A stretch of DNA of 64,000 nt from RGIG2041 sp045537695 (GTDB lineage: Bacteria; Bacillota; Clostridia; UBA1381; UMGS1253). Shown piece after piece: positions 16,578 through 25,793 of this stretch. Position 1 is the stretch's first letter. Each line of letters begins with the position of its first letter. The notes below the pieces were generated by a model that saw only the letters and a list, made by a program, of their open reading frames with translations, made no database searches and was not told the DNA's origin. The stretch covers positions 1 through 64,000 of the forward strand of contig JAZSQB010000023.1 in the NCBI GenBank assembly GCA_045537695.1, read 5' to 3'. The position numbers and the translations under genes are program-made.

Positions 16578-18170
16578 ATGATTCGTGTTTCTCAAGTCAA
16601 AATTCCGGTAAAGCTAGACAATCCGGATTACATACAAAAAAAGCTTGTCACAATGCTCTGCATAAAGGCGAGTGATTTTTTGTCATACCAAATCATAAAG
16701 CGTTCCATCGATGCGCGAAAAACACACAATCTGTTCTATGTATATACCATAGATATCTGTGTAAAACAGGACGAGGATAAACTGATTGCAAAGCTTGCAG
16801 ACAAGAATATTACCCTCGCTCCGGAAGTGGCACCATTTATAATCCCGAATGTCAACAGCAGTAAATCCATCGTCGTCTGCGGTATGGGACCTGCAGGCTT
16901 ATTCTGTGCTTATGCCCTTGCAAAAGCAGGTTGTAAACCTACGCTGATTGAGCGTGGTAAAGATGTGGACACAAGAACAGCGGACTACAATACATTTCTG
17001 CGCACGCGTAAGTTAGATCCGGAAAGCAACATCCAATTCGGTGAAGGTGGTGCAGGCACATTTTCTGACGGAAAGCTAACTACCGGCACTTCAAACAACC
17101 GCTTGCGTTTTATTTTAGAAACCTTTGTAAAATTTGGTGCGCCGGAAAATATCCTATATGATGCAAAGCCACACATCGGCACAGATATCTTAAAAAAAGT
17201 AATTAAAAACATTCGAAATGAAATTATTGCACTTGGCGGCAATGTTTGTTTTGAAACTAAACTTACAGATTTGTGCATACAAAACGGACAGTTAACCGGC
17301 CTCTCGCTATGCAGTAATGGCGACACCTCTACTATGCCCTGCGATGCACTCGTGCTCGCTATTGGACATAGTGCACGCGACACATTTGAAATGTTATATA
17401 AAAACAAATTGGAGATGCAGCAAAAACCTTTTTCCATGGGTGTTAGAATTGAGCATAAGCAGCATACAATAAATATGGCACAGTACGGCACAGATGCGCT
17501 CGGTGCCGCGGATTACAAGTTAAATGTAAAAACAAGTGACGGACGCGGTGTATATACATTTTGCATGTGTCCCGGCGGTCACGTGATTGCAGCCGCCTCT
17601 GAAGAAGGCGGCGTAGTGACCAACGGTATGAGTTATCACGCCAGAGACGGCGAAAACGCAAATGCCGCACTCCTTTGCGATGTAAGAACCAGCGATTTTG
17701 AAAGCGATCATCCACTTGCGGGCATTTACTTACAGCGCAAGCACGAACAGCTTGCATTCAAGCTTGGTGGCAGTGATTACAGCGCCCCGGCTACATTGGT
17801 TGGCGACTTTATTGATAAACAAGCATCCAGTTGTGCCGGTATTATTAACGCAAGCTACAAGCCGGCGGTACATTGGTGTGATATTTCAAATTGTCTACCT
17901 GTTTTTGTGACGCAAGCATTACGAGAGGCGTTGCCAATCCTTGGAAGAAAAATCAAAGGCTTCGATGATAAAAACGCCGTCCTGTCAGCAATCGAATCCC
18001 GTTCATCCTCCCCTGTTCGCATTGTGCGAAACGATAAACTGACGTCAAATATAGAGGGTATATATCCCTGCGGCGAAGGTGCCGGTTATGCCGGCGGTAT
18101 TATGAGCGCAGCTGCAGATGGTTTACAAATTGCACTGCAGCTTATTTGTGAACAAAATGAAAACAAATGA
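16578..18170 (+). CDS. FAD-dependent oxidoreductase of the COG2509 type
   Basis: A 530-residue flavoprotein. The dinucleotide-binding motif GMGPAGLFCAYALAKAG lies near residue 95-111, after an N-terminal ~90-residue domain that is typical of this uncharacterised family. The GEGGAGTFSDGKLTT block, the ALVLAIGHSARDTFEML block and the C-terminal flavin-contact GEGAGYAGGIMSAAADGLQ are all present. Members are soluble, of unknown substrate, and often placed near redox or cofactor genes. It ends the plus-strand trio, and two promoters for groES follow. Confidence 0.85.
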   Translation: MIRVSQVKIPVKLDNPDYIQKKLVTMLCIKASDFLSYQIIKRSIDARKTHNLFYVYTIDICVKQDEDKLIAKLADKNITLAPEVAPFIIPNVNSSKSIVVCGMGPAGLFCAYALAKAGCKPTLIERGKDVDTRTADYNTFLRTRKLDPESNIQFGEGGAGTFSDGKLTTGTSNNRLRFILETFVKFGAPENILYDAKPHIGTDILKKVIKNIRNEIIALGGNVCFETKLTDLCIQNGQLTGLSLCSNGDTSTMPCDALVLAIGHSARDTFEMLYKNKLEMQQKPFSMGVRIEHKQHTINMAQYGTDALGAADYKLNVKTSDGRGVYTFCMCPGGHVIAAASEEGGVVTNGMSYHARDGENANAALLCDVRTSDFESDHPLAGIYLQRKHEQLAFKLGGSDYSAPATLVGDFIDKQASSCAGIINASYKPAVHWCDISNCLPVFVTQALREALPILGRKIKGFDDKNAVLSAIESRSSSPVRIVRNDKLTSNIEGIYPCGEGAGYAGGIMSAAADGLQIALQLICEQNENK

Positions 18171-18192
18171 AATTGAGAGATTTAACGAGATT

Positions 18193-18221
18193 TTGAATGA
18201 TTTTTAAAGATATTTTATAAT
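18193..18221 (+). promoter_or_regulatory. candidate distal promoter for groES-groEL
   Basis: TTGAAT (18193-18198), 17-base spacer, TATAAT (18216-18221). It lies upstream of the CIRCE-overlapped promoter. Confidence 0.6.
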
Positions 18222-18249
18222 ATTAACACTATACTTCACATTTCATTAT

Positions 18250-18278
18250 TTGTATTTTTTTACCGCTTGCGGTATATT
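18250..18278 (+). promoter_or_regulatory. proximal groES-groEL promoter
   Basis: TTGTAT (18250-18255), 17-base spacer, TATATT (18273-18278). CIRCE begins 4 bases after it, so HrcA bound there would block initiation. Confidence 0.65.
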
Positions 18279-18281
18279 ATA

Positions 18282-18308
18282 TTAGCACTCAATAAACACG
18301 AGTGCTAA
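18282..18308 (+). promoter_or_regulatory. CIRCE operator (HrcA binding site)
   Basis: TTAGCACTC, nine bases, GAGTGCTAA: a perfect match to the CIRCE inverted repeat. It places groES-groEL under the heat-sensitive repressor HrcA, whose gene is not in this window. Confidence 0.98.
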
Positions 18309-18340
18309 TAATTTGTATTTTATACAGGAGGTAATATAAA

Positions 18341-18625
18341 ATGACAATTAAACCTTTAGGCGACAGAGTTGTAATCAAGATGATTGAGATGGAAGATACA
18401 ACTAAAAGCGGTATCATCCTTACAGCTGCTGCAAAAGAAAAGCCACAGATGGCTGAAATTGTTGCAGTTGGACCAGGCGGTATTGTAGACGGCAAAGAAG
18501 TTGTTATGGAAGTAGCTGTTGGTGACAAAGTTATCACAAGCAAATATGCCGGCACAGAAGTTAAATTTGACGGTCAGGAATACACAATCCTGCGTCAGGG
18601 CGACATTTTAGCAAAAGTGGAGTAA
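18341..18625 (+). CDS. groES: co-chaperonin GroES
   Basis: A 94-residue co-chaperonin that caps the GroEL ring. The family start MTIKPLGDRVVIK, the mobile-loop region (EMEDTTKSGIIL) and the end segment EYTILRQGDILA are seen. Length is normal. An AGGAGG site precedes the ATG, and groEL follows after 35 bases. Control is by the CIRCE element upstream. Confidence 0.98.
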   Translation: MTIKPLGDRVVIKMIEMEDTTKSGIILTAAAKEKPQMAEIVAVGPGGIVDGKEVVMEVAVGDKVITSKYAGTEVKFDGQEYTILRQGDILAKVE

Positions 18626-18660
18626 TTAAATTCGACATTTCATTTTAGGAGGTAGCTATC

Positions 18661-20295
18661 ATGGCAAAGGAAATTTTATACGGTCAGGAAGCCAGAAACG
18701 CTTTAGAGCGTGGCATTAATCAGTTGGCTAACACTGTTAAGGTAACACTCGGTCCGAAAGGCAGAAACGTTGTACTCGACAAAAAGTTCGGTGCACCGCT
18801 CATCACAAACGACGGTGTTACAATTGCAAAAGAAGTTGAACTCGAGGATGCATTTGAAAATATGGGTGCGCAGCTCGTTAAAGAAGTTGCGACCAAGACA
18901 AACGACGTAGCCGGTGACGGTACAACAACAGCTACATTGCTTGCACAGGCACTTGTTCGCGAAGGTTTAAAGAACGTAGCTGCAGGCGCAAACCCGATGA
19001 TTGTTAGAAAAGGTATTGCAAAAGCCGTTGACGCTGCAGTTGAATACATTCGCGCGCATGCGCAGGCTGTAAACGGTAAAAACGATATTGCAAGAGTTGC
19101 AAGCGTTTCCGCTGCAGACGAAAAAATTGGCGAACTCATCGCTGAAGCAATGGAAAAAGTTACAAGCGATGGTGTCATCACCGTAGAAGAGTCCAAGACT
19201 GCAGAAACCTATTCCGAAATCGTTGAAGGTATGCAGTTTGACCGTGGCTACATCTCCCCGTACATGGTAACGGATACGGACAAGATGGAAGCTGTATTAG
19301 ATGACGCCGTAATTTTAATCACAGACAAAAAGATTACCAATATTCAGGATTTGCTCCCGCTCCTTGAGCAAATCGTTCAGCAGGGCAAAAAGCTCTTAAT
19401 CATTGCTGAAGATATCGAAGGTGAAGCACTTGCTACCCTGCTCGTAAACAAGCTCCGTGGTACATTTACCTGTGTAGCAGTTAAAGCCCCGGGATTTGGC
19501 GACAGAAGAAAGGAAATGCTCCGCGACATTGCTGTATTGACTGGCGGTGAAGTTATCAGCGACGAACTCGGTCTTGATTTGAAAGAAACCAACATCATGC
19601 AGCTCGGTCGTGCTAAGCAGGTAAAGGTATTAAAAGAGAATACCATTATTGTTGACGGCGCAGGCGACAGTGAAGCAATTAAGGCTCGTATTTCTCAGAT
19701 TAAGTCTCAAATCGAAGAAACATCTTCCGATTTTGACCGTGAAAAGCTTCAGGAAAGACTGGCGAAGCTTTCCGGCGGTGTAGCTGTAATCAAGGTTGGT
19801 GCAGCAACCGAAACAGAAATGAAGGAAATGAAGCTCCGTATCGAAGATGCACTTGCTGCTACAAAAGCCGCTGTAGAAGAAGGCATCATTGCAGGCGGCG
19901 GTAGCTCCTATGTTGCTGCAATCGACAGTGTTGCAGCTCTGCTTGAAACAACAAGCGGTGACGAAAAGACAGGCATAAACATCGTGCTCAAGGCACTTGA
20001 AGAGCCGATTCGTCAAATTGCTTTTAACGCGGGCGTAGAAGGCAGCGTTATTGTTGACAAAATTAAGTCTTCCGCAAAAGGCATCGGTTACAATGCCTTG
20101 ACCGAACAGTATGTAGATATGGTTAAAGAAGGTATTGTTGACCCGGCAAAGGTAACCAGAAGTGCGCTGCAGAATGCAGCAAGCGTTGCTTCTATGGTGC
20201 TGACAACCGAAAGTGTTGTTGCTGACAAACCGGCGCCAGAAGCAGCAGCTCCGGCAGGCGCTCCGGGCATGGGCGGCATGGGTGGTATGTATTAA
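18661..20295 (+). CDS. groEL: chaperonin GroEL
   Basis: A 544-residue 60-kDa chaperonin that folds proteins in an ATP-driven double ring. Visible marks are the N-terminal TLGPKGRNVVLDK nucleotide-binding loop, VAGDGTTTATLLAQAL, the apical hydrophobic substrate-binding region, and a flexible Gly-Met C-terminal tail (GMGGMGGMY). Length and motif order are standard. AGGAGG precedes the ATG. It is co-transcribed with groES and followed by a strong terminator. Confidence 0.98.
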   Translation: MAKEILYGQEARNALERGINQLANTVKVTLGPKGRNVVLDKKFGAPLITNDGVTIAKEVELEDAFENMGAQLVKEVATKTNDVAGDGTTTATLLAQALVREGLKNVAAGANPMIVRKGIAKAVDAAVEYIRAHAQAVNGKNDIARVASVSAADEKIGELIAEAMEKVTSDGVITVEESKTAETYSEIVEGMQFDRGYISPYMVTDTDKMEAVLDDAVILITDKKITNIQDLLPLLEQIVQQGKKLLIIAEDIEGEALATLLVNKLRGTFTCVAVKAPGFGDRRKEMLRDIAVLTGGEVISDELGLDLKETNIMQLGRAKQVKVLKENTIIVDGAGDSEAIKARISQIKSQIEETSSDFDREKLQERLAKLSGGVAVIKVGAATETEMKEMKLRIEDALAATKAAVEEGIIAGGGSSYVAAIDSVAALLETTSGDEKTGINIVLKALEEPIRQIAFNAGVEGSVIVDKIKSSAKGIGYNALTEQYVDMVKEGIVDPAKVTRSALQNAASVASMVLTTESVVADKPAPEAAAPAGAPGMGGMGGMY

Positions 20296-20384
20296 TACAC
20301 GCACAGACAGAGCAGCTGCTTTGTTGCCACCACCAGATAATGAAGTATTGGTTTTGAATGGCTTTATTGCTTATACTACACATA

Positions 20385-20420
20385 AAAAAACCCGAAATAC
20401 GCCAGTATTTCGGGTTTTTA
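20385..20420 (+). terminator. terminator after groEL
   Basis: AAAACCCGAAATAC (20387-20400) pairs with GTATTTCGGGTTTT (20405-20418), with a 4-base loop and flanking A and T runs. Confidence 0.92.
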
Positions 20421-20487
20421 TGATTTATCTAAATGAAAAACATCTTAATTTAAACTGTTATGCACACTATAATGTTTAATTATTGTA

Positions 20488-20530
20488 TTTAAAAAAGCCG
20501 AGCGTTATTAACAAATAACAACTCGACTTT
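20488..20530 (-). terminator. terminator at the end of the polysaccharide locus
   Basis: On the minus strand AAAGTCGAG pairs with CTCGGCTTT (one G-U), followed by TTTTTT-type sequence, 24 bases after the EAL gene. Confidence 0.75.
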
Positions 20531-20553
20531 CATTGATTTATATTTGCGGTTTT

Positions 20554-21324
20554 TCATCCTGCAAAATCCATTATGAACGATTCACATTCATCTAACGGCA
20601 TTGCTTTTGCATAATACCAGCCCTGAATATAATCACCTGCCGATTTCGTGACAAGCGAGTTTTGCTCCTCTGTTTCCACGCCCTCGCAAATGACCGGCAA
20701 ATCGAGCTTGTGCACAAGAGCAACAATACCGGAGAATAAGGCTTTGCCCTTATATGTGTTCGTCTTAAGCAGAATATCACGGTCAATTTTTACCACGTCA
20801 ATCGGATAATCACAAAGGTTTGCCAGGGTGGTATAGCCACTGCCCAAATCGTCTAAATAAACCTGAAAACCCATTTCCTTACAACGCATAACATTTCGTT
20901 TTGCAATGGCTCGGTCCATTTCGATCGCATCTTCCGTGATTTCAATAGCTAACTTCGGTCTGGCAAAATCATAGCGCTTTGCAATCGCTTCCAGTTTATC
21001 GCAACAATCCTCTTCCGAAAGCGTGATTCTTGTAAAGTTACAGGAAATCGAAATGTCTTCATAAGGTGTATCCTGCCACTTTTCAAGTTGACGGCAAGCA
21101 CACTCAAACATATAATAATCGTGCGCGCTAATCAGACCGATTTCCTCCATCGCAGGGATATAATGTCCCGGTCCCAAAACGCCTTTCTCAGGACGCTCCC
21201 ATCTTGAAAGCGCTTCTGCAGAAACTATCTTCTGCGTTTTGCTATCCACAATAAATTGCAAATACATTTTAAACTCTTTATTCTTCATGCCATTTAAAAT
21301 GCATTCCGTTCTGATCTGCTCCAT
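20554..21324 (-). CDS. stand-alone EAL-domain c-di-GMP phosphodiesterase
   Basis: A 256-residue cytoplasmic protein made of a single EAL domain with almost no extra sequence. The signature EAL is at 37-39 and catalytic residues look complete: the SCNFTR Asn, IEITEDA Glu, YLDDLGSGYT Asp-Asp, VVKIDRD Lys and EGVETEEQ Glu. It should cleave c-di-GMP to pGpG. There is no membrane or sensor domain, so input must come from expression level or partners. It is the last gene of the minus-strand exopolysaccharide locus, opposite in function to the GGDEF cyclase at the locus' promoter end. Confidence 0.9.
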   Translation of the reverse strand: MEQIRTECILNGMKNKEFKMYLQFIVDSKTQKIVSAEALSRWERPEKGVLGPGHYIPAMEEIGLISAHDYYMFECACRQLEKWQDTPYEDISISCNFTRITLSEEDCCDKLEAIAKRYDFARPKLAIEITEDAIEMDRAIAKRNVMRCKEMGFQVYLDDLGSGYTTLANLCDYPIDVVKIDRDILLKTNTYKGKALFSGIVALVHKLDLPVICEGVETEEQNSLVTKSAGDYIQGWYYAKAMPLDECESFIMDFAG

Positions 21325-21378
21325 TTTCAGGTACTACCTCCCTATTCTAACACACTACCAAATCCATAAACGTGTCGT

Positions 21379-22302
21379 CTACTCCTTTACCGCACTTTTT
21401 ACGGTAGATGATATTATGTATTTCGGTCTGCCTTTAATTTCTTCATATATTCTTGCTATGTAGTAACCAATGATGCCAAGGCTGATCATAATGATACTGC
21501 CTATAAATATCGTGATGATGATAACGGTTGTCATACCTTCAAGCGCTCTGCCGACGATTTTATCAATCAGTGCCCATATGCCGAAAATAACAGAGATGAT
21601 CAGCATCACAACCCCAAGCACGGTGACGGTTTGCATCGGCGCAGTCGAATAAGAGGATATGTTCGATATGGCATATTTGATAAGTCCGCGCGTTGACCAT
21701 TTGGATTCGCCGTCCACACGCTGTGCAACATCATATTCCACCGTTGTTTTGTTATACCCTACCCAATACGAGATAGCGCGGAAAAAGCCTCTCTCCGACA
21801 TCTGATTGAGCACGTCAATCACTTTTCTGTCCAAAAGCTTAAAATCGGATGCATTCGCCATATCAAAACCGGCCATATGGCTAATCAGAGAGTAGAAAAA
21901 CTTTGCGCCGAACCGGTGCATTTTCTTTTCTTGCCCGCGCTCCTTTTTTATGCCTTCCACAATTTCATAGCCTTGCTCCCATAACCGATACATCTCCACG
22001 ATTTTTTCCGGCGGATGCTGCAAGTCGCAGTCCAGCACAACCGCACAATCGCCCTTTGCGGCAGCCAGTCCCGCGGAAATTGCGGATTCTTTGCCAAAGT
22101 TTCGCGAAAAATGCAAACCCACGATGTTGTCTGCTTGTTTTGAAAGCGCCTGAATCGCAGGATATGTCTGATCGGTTGAACCGTCATCGACAAAAACAAA
22201 TTCTGCAGCAATTTTGTTTTGCGCAAGCAAAGCGTGTATTGCATCATATGCGCGTTTTATACATTTTTCTTCATTATACGCCGGAAGAATTACGGATAAC
22301 AT
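21379..22302 (-). CDS. GtrB/DPM1-type polyprenyl-phosphate glycosyltransferase
   Basis: A 307-residue GT2 enzyme that transfers a sugar from a nucleotide donor to undecaprenyl phosphate. The N-terminal catalytic domain shows LPAYNEEKCI, VDDGSTDQT and DCDLQHPPE (donor/metal site). The QRVDGESKWS segment precedes two C-terminal membrane segments (~235-260 and ~270-292), the typical GtrB layout. ATG 22302 is chosen with AGGTGG just before it. A GtrA-type flippase and a GtrII-type transferase lie elsewhere in the same locus, so it probably supplies lipid-linked sugar for side-branch decoration. Confidence 0.88.
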   Translation of the reverse strand: MLSVILPAYNEEKCIKRAYDAIHALLAQNKIAAEFVFVDDGSTDQTYPAIQALSKQADNIVGLHFSRNFGKESAISAGLAAAKGDCAVVLDCDLQHPPEKIVEMYRLWEQGYEIVEGIKKERGQEKKMHRFGAKFFYSLISHMAGFDMANASDFKLLDRKVIDVLNQMSERGFFRAISYWVGYNKTTVEYDVAQRVDGESKWSTRGLIKYAISNISSYSTAPMQTVTVLGVVMLIISVIFGIWALIDKIVGRALEGMTTVIIITIFIGSIIMISLGIIGYYIARIYEEIKGRPKYIISSTVKSAVKE

Positions 22303-22314
22303 ACAAACCACCTA

Positions 22315-23679
22315 CTATTTTTCAAATAAAGCTTCAAGCTGCGTAACCGGCATCGGTCGGTAAAAATAATATCCCTGCAGCAAATCACAACCGGCTTTAA
22401 CAACCGTGTTTTTATGTTCCTCAGTCTCTATACCCTCGCACAATGTTTTAAATCCCAAATCGTGCGCTGTGTTGATAATGTTTTTCAGAATCAAAAATCC
22501 GGATTCCGTTACAGCATTTTGTGTAATCGCTTTATCGATTTTTACAATGTCGATGTCAAATTCCGTCAAATCCATAAAGCTGGTGTAGCCTTTGCCGAAA
22601 TCGTCAAGAAGGACCAATACACCTTTTTCTTTCAAGCGAATCAAATTCTTTATCATTGTGGCTTTTTCTTCCGCATTGAGATTCTTGTCTTCCAGAATCT
22701 CAATCGCAACGCAAGAAGAAGCAATGCTATATTTTTCCATAATACCAATGAGGGTATCTGCCAATGCCGTGTCACAAAGCGTATTGCGTGAAAAATTGCT
22801 TGTGTATACGTATTTTCCCCTGTTTTCTTTATCGCTTGCAATCCATTTGCAGTTTTTCTCAAAGATATAGTAGTCAAACTTCTCGTTTAATCCGACATTA
22901 TTTACCGCAGAAAGGAAGGAATGCGGCGTTAAAACGCCTTCGGTGGAGGAGTTTAAGCGCGCCAGCACTTCGGCACCAATAATTCTGTTTGTCTTTGCAT
23001 CTATGAGCGGTTGGTATTCCAGGAAAAATCTGTTGTTATCAATTTCATTGTGTATGTTGTTTTCTATTTTAATTTTCCTTTCAAATTTTTTGCCGTTTGA
23101 ATTATCCCACTGGCAATGCAAAACAGCCTGATCCTCCGCCATACTGCAAGCCTGCTTTGCTCTTGCAAGTGCAGTTTTAAACGGCACATCTGTTGCACCG
23201 GCACAGTAGTAACCGAAATGCATTCCAACCACATTGACCGCGCCATATTTTGCAAAAACAGCATTGATTGCTTTAAAGCTATTTTCAATGCACTGTACAA
23301 TTTCAGGCGCATTTAACCCATTTAATACAACAAAGTTACTTTTCCCGTAAAGCGAAATATACCCATGACTCTCTATGCAAAAATGCGTAAGAAATATATT
23401 TCTAATCTCACCGAGTATATGCATAACCTTGGATTCCGAATGTAACCGCAGCATACTGTGCATGGATACAGAAATATAAACAAGGCAACGACACTGCCGA
23501 CTGCGCATTGCTTTTACAAAGTCATTTTCAATTTTTCCTATACCGCAAAATGCGTTCTCCTCTGTGCCTTTGGCTGCATTCGCTGATTTCATAGTGAAAT
23601 ACAGTCCTATCAATCCCATAACAAGAAAAATCGTTACAAGTATAGTTATAATTACATATGGGTATTCAAAAATCTGCAT
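22315..23679 (-). CDS. membrane-anchored degenerate GGDEF-EAL protein
   Basis: A 454-residue protein with one N-terminal membrane segment (~8-30), a GGDEF-like domain (~45-190) and an EAL domain (~205-450). The GGDEF site is replaced by YGKSNF (111-116), so no cyclase activity is expected. The EAL motif reads EVL (237-239), but downstream catalytic positions remain: SNFSRN, IEILED, LLDDFGKGYTS, VKIDKA and EGIETEEH. It may be a phosphodiesterase with a regulatory GGDEF-like part, or a c-di-GMP receptor. It sits inside the exopolysaccharide gene run, with short gaps on both sides. Confidence 0.82.
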   Translation of the reverse strand: MQIFEYPYVIITILVTIFLVMGLIGLYFTMKSANAAKGTEENAFCGIGKIENDFVKAMRSRQCRCLVYISVSMHSMLRLHSESKVMHILGEIRNIFLTHFCIESHGYISLYGKSNFVVLNGLNAPEIVQCIENSFKAINAVFAKYGAVNVVGMHFGYYCAGATDVPFKTALARAKQACSMAEDQAVLHCQWDNSNGKKFERKIKIENNIHNEIDNNRFFLEYQPLIDAKTNRIIGAEVLARLNSSTEGVLTPHSFLSAVNNVGLNEKFDYYIFEKNCKWIASDKENRGKYVYTSNFSRNTLCDTALADTLIGIMEKYSIASSCVAIEILEDKNLNAEEKATMIKNLIRLKEKGVLVLLDDFGKGYTSFMDLTEFDIDIVKIDKAITQNAVTESGFLILKNIINTAHDLGFKTLCEGIETEEHKNTVVKAGCDLLQGYYFYRPMPVTQLEALFEK

Positions 23680-23692
23680 TATTTAACTCCTG

Positions 23693-24760
23693 TTATCTCT
23701 TTTTGAAAATCGGATACGCCTTCGTTCCTGCGGTCTGATAAAGACCTATATCCTCGGCAACTCTTCTGCATTTTGCAATATCTTGTTTTGCACCCATTTT
23801 TCTGCGAATAACTTCTTTCACAAAAAAGATAGGTGAAAAAGTAAGCATTGCCTTTAAAACATCAGTTTTGGATACTGCACCTCTTTTATATTCAGCTAAA
23901 ATTTCAAAAAGTGCATAATTTACAGCATTTTTATTAAAATTTTTCTTTGTTACACATTTTAGCCATTTTGCGTAATTTAAGAATTGCGATACATTCGCAT
24001 TTTCTTTAAAATAAACACCATGGATATAAAATGTCTGCATGTCTGCATCCATTTCCTGAAGCAGTGCCGCATAGTATTTCTGCTCAATCTTAAGCACTTC
24101 CATGTGCTGCCTTTCCAGTGTCGTGCTTGTAATCTGCTTATCGTGGAGTCTGTATATCAAAAGGCATTCCGGCAAAATCTCCATTTTCTGATTTGCTATT
24201 GCCATTCTCGTCCAAAGCTCTAAATCTTCCGTGCATGTAAGCGTCGTATCATAATTAAACTTCTTCATGACCTCTGCTTTGGCAATCACACCGGGATGCA
24301 GTATCGGGTTTGCAACAAGCAGCATCGCTTTGAGCGCCGCACTGTCACATCTCCCCCCTGCACCGCCCGATGCATACACACCGTTTTTTACAGTCATAAA
24401 TCTGCACGAAGACAAAGCAACATCGCTGTTCGCTTCCATAAATTTAAACTGTTTTTCTAATCTGTCCGGTAGGCAGATGTCATCGGCATCCATTCTGGCG
24501 ATATATTTACCTTCGGCCAAAGCAATCGCTTTGTTCAGGGATGTCGGAAGCTTTAAATTGACTTCATTTGTATGTACTTTAATTCTGTCGTCTTTCTGCG
24601 CGAAATCTGCAAGTATCTCAGCCGTGCTGTCTTTAGAACAGTCATTGATGACTACAAGTTCCCAGTTTTGGAACGTCTGTTTCCGAACACTTTCTATCGC
24701 TTCTGCAAGGTACGTTTCCCCGTTATATACGCTCATAATTACCGATATATCAGGCTGCAT
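23693..24760 (-). CDS. glycosyltransferase family 2
   Basis: A 355-residue GT-A fold transferase. The N-terminal half has SVIMSVYNGETYL, VINDCSKDST and the donor-site MDADD motif; the C-terminal ~130 residues are basic, with a possible amphipathic membrane-binding end. It overlaps the preceding GT2 gene by 11 bases and has AAGGAGG before its ATG. It should add one sugar to the lipid-linked repeat unit of the exopolysaccharide; donor and acceptor are not predictable. Confidence 0.87.
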   Translation of the reverse strand: MQPDISVIMSVYNGETYLAEAIESVRKQTFQNWELVVINDCSKDSTAEILADFAQKDDRIKVHTNEVNLKLPTSLNKAIALAEGKYIARMDADDICLPDRLEKQFKFMEANSDVALSSCRFMTVKNGVYASGGAGGRCDSAALKAMLLVANPILHPGVIAKAEVMKKFNYDTTLTCTEDLELWTRMAIANQKMEILPECLLIYRLHDKQITSTTLERQHMEVLKIEQKYYAALLQEMDADMQTFYIHGVYFKENANVSQFLNYAKWLKCVTKKNFNKNAVNYALFEILAEYKRGAVSKTDVLKAMLTFSPIFFVKEVIRRKMGAKQDIAKCRRVAEDIGLYQTAGTKAYPIFKKR

Positions 24761-25784
24761 AACACGACCTCCTTTTTCTCATATTTCTTATTCTCTTACA
24801 CAAATGCAAAAACCAAAACGCCAATGTGTAACATTTCTTTTGCATCAAAAATATTGTAATTTTACTTTTGAGTGTAATCTTATCAAACCTGGCGCGCCGG
24901 ATTTTTTCCGCGTGTGAGGAATGCAATATGTTATGTTTAATCTGTTTTATGCTTTTAAAGTGGTTGCCCTCTGCCGCGGCTGCCAAAATCGTAAAGCACA
25001 TAAAACAAACATACCGGCAAAGCTGTGCATCTGCATCCAATACCTTTGCCATATCGTGTTTACTTATCTCAGTTATAACATCTTCTATCAAATAGATTTG
25101 CTTTGCATTAAATCCCTTGGATAAAGAATCTCCCCTTACCGTGTATAGATACGCTGCTTTTTTGCTGATGTATACACTTTTTGCATGCAAATAGCAGGGT
25201 ATAGTACAGCAAAAATCCTCTCCAAGAGAAATTTTTTCACTCACCGCCAGCTGCAACGGCGTCAAAAATTCTCGTTTTATTGCCTTCCCCGACAAATAAT
25301 AGGAAGTATGCTCCATATTTTTATCCATAAACAGCCGCGGGTATATGTGCTTTTCAATGGCGTCTGCATCATAAAAGCCTTCATCCAGTCCATCGTCGGT
25401 GATACGAAGCGTTCCCCCGTCTGTGACCCATTTGTAAGCAAATGATACAATTTCACAGTCCGTTTTTTGTATATATTTATATGCACATTCCAGTGTGTCG
25501 TGTTCTACAAGGTCATCCGAGTCCAGATTGAACACATACTTGCCCGTCGCAAGCTGTATGCCGGCTCTTCTTGCACTGGCAAGACCGCCATTTTGTTTAT
25601 GAATTACTTTTATGCGGGCATCCTTTTCTTTGTAACGTTCACAAATCGCAGGACAGGCATCTGGGGAACCGTCATCCACTAAAATCAGTTCAAAATCGGA
25701 ATAGGTTTGCGCTAAAACACTTTCAATGCATTTCGGCAAATATTCTTCTACCTTATACACCGGTACAATCACGGAAAAAAACAT
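24750..25784 (-). CDS. glycosyltransferase family 2
   Basis: A 344-residue GT2 enzyme. Its start FFSVIVPVYKVEEYLPKCI, LVDDGSPDACP and the LDSDD motif are typical of capsule and exopolysaccharide transferases. The C-terminal 100 residues are basic and Cys-containing (CYTLAFWFLHLCKRIRNMRKRR), suggesting peripheral membrane attachment. It lies 9 bases after the next upstream GT2 gene and overlaps the next downstream one, so the three GT2 genes are translationally linked. Confidence 0.87.
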   Translation of the reverse strand: MFFSVIVPVYKVEEYLPKCIESVLAQTYSDFELILVDDGSPDACPAICERYKEKDARIKVIHKQNGGLASARRAGIQLATGKYVFNLDSDDLVEHDTLECAYKYIQKTDCEIVSFAYKWVTDGGTLRITDDGLDEGFYDADAIEKHIYPRLFMDKNMEHTSYYLSGKAIKREFLTPLQLAVSEKISLGEDFCCTIPCYLHAKSVYISKKAAYLYTVRGDSLSKGFNAKQIYLIEDVITEISKHDMAKVLDADAQLCRYVCFMCFTILAAAAEGNHFKSIKQIKHNILHSSHAEKIRRARFDKITLKSKITIFLMQKKCYTLAFWFLHLCKRIRNMRKRRSCYAA

Positions 25785-25793
25785 ATCCTTCTC

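Noticed and set aside
18720..20304. Long minus-strand frames under groEL
   Set aside because: They are antisense shadows of a highly conserved coding gene and lack start signals.
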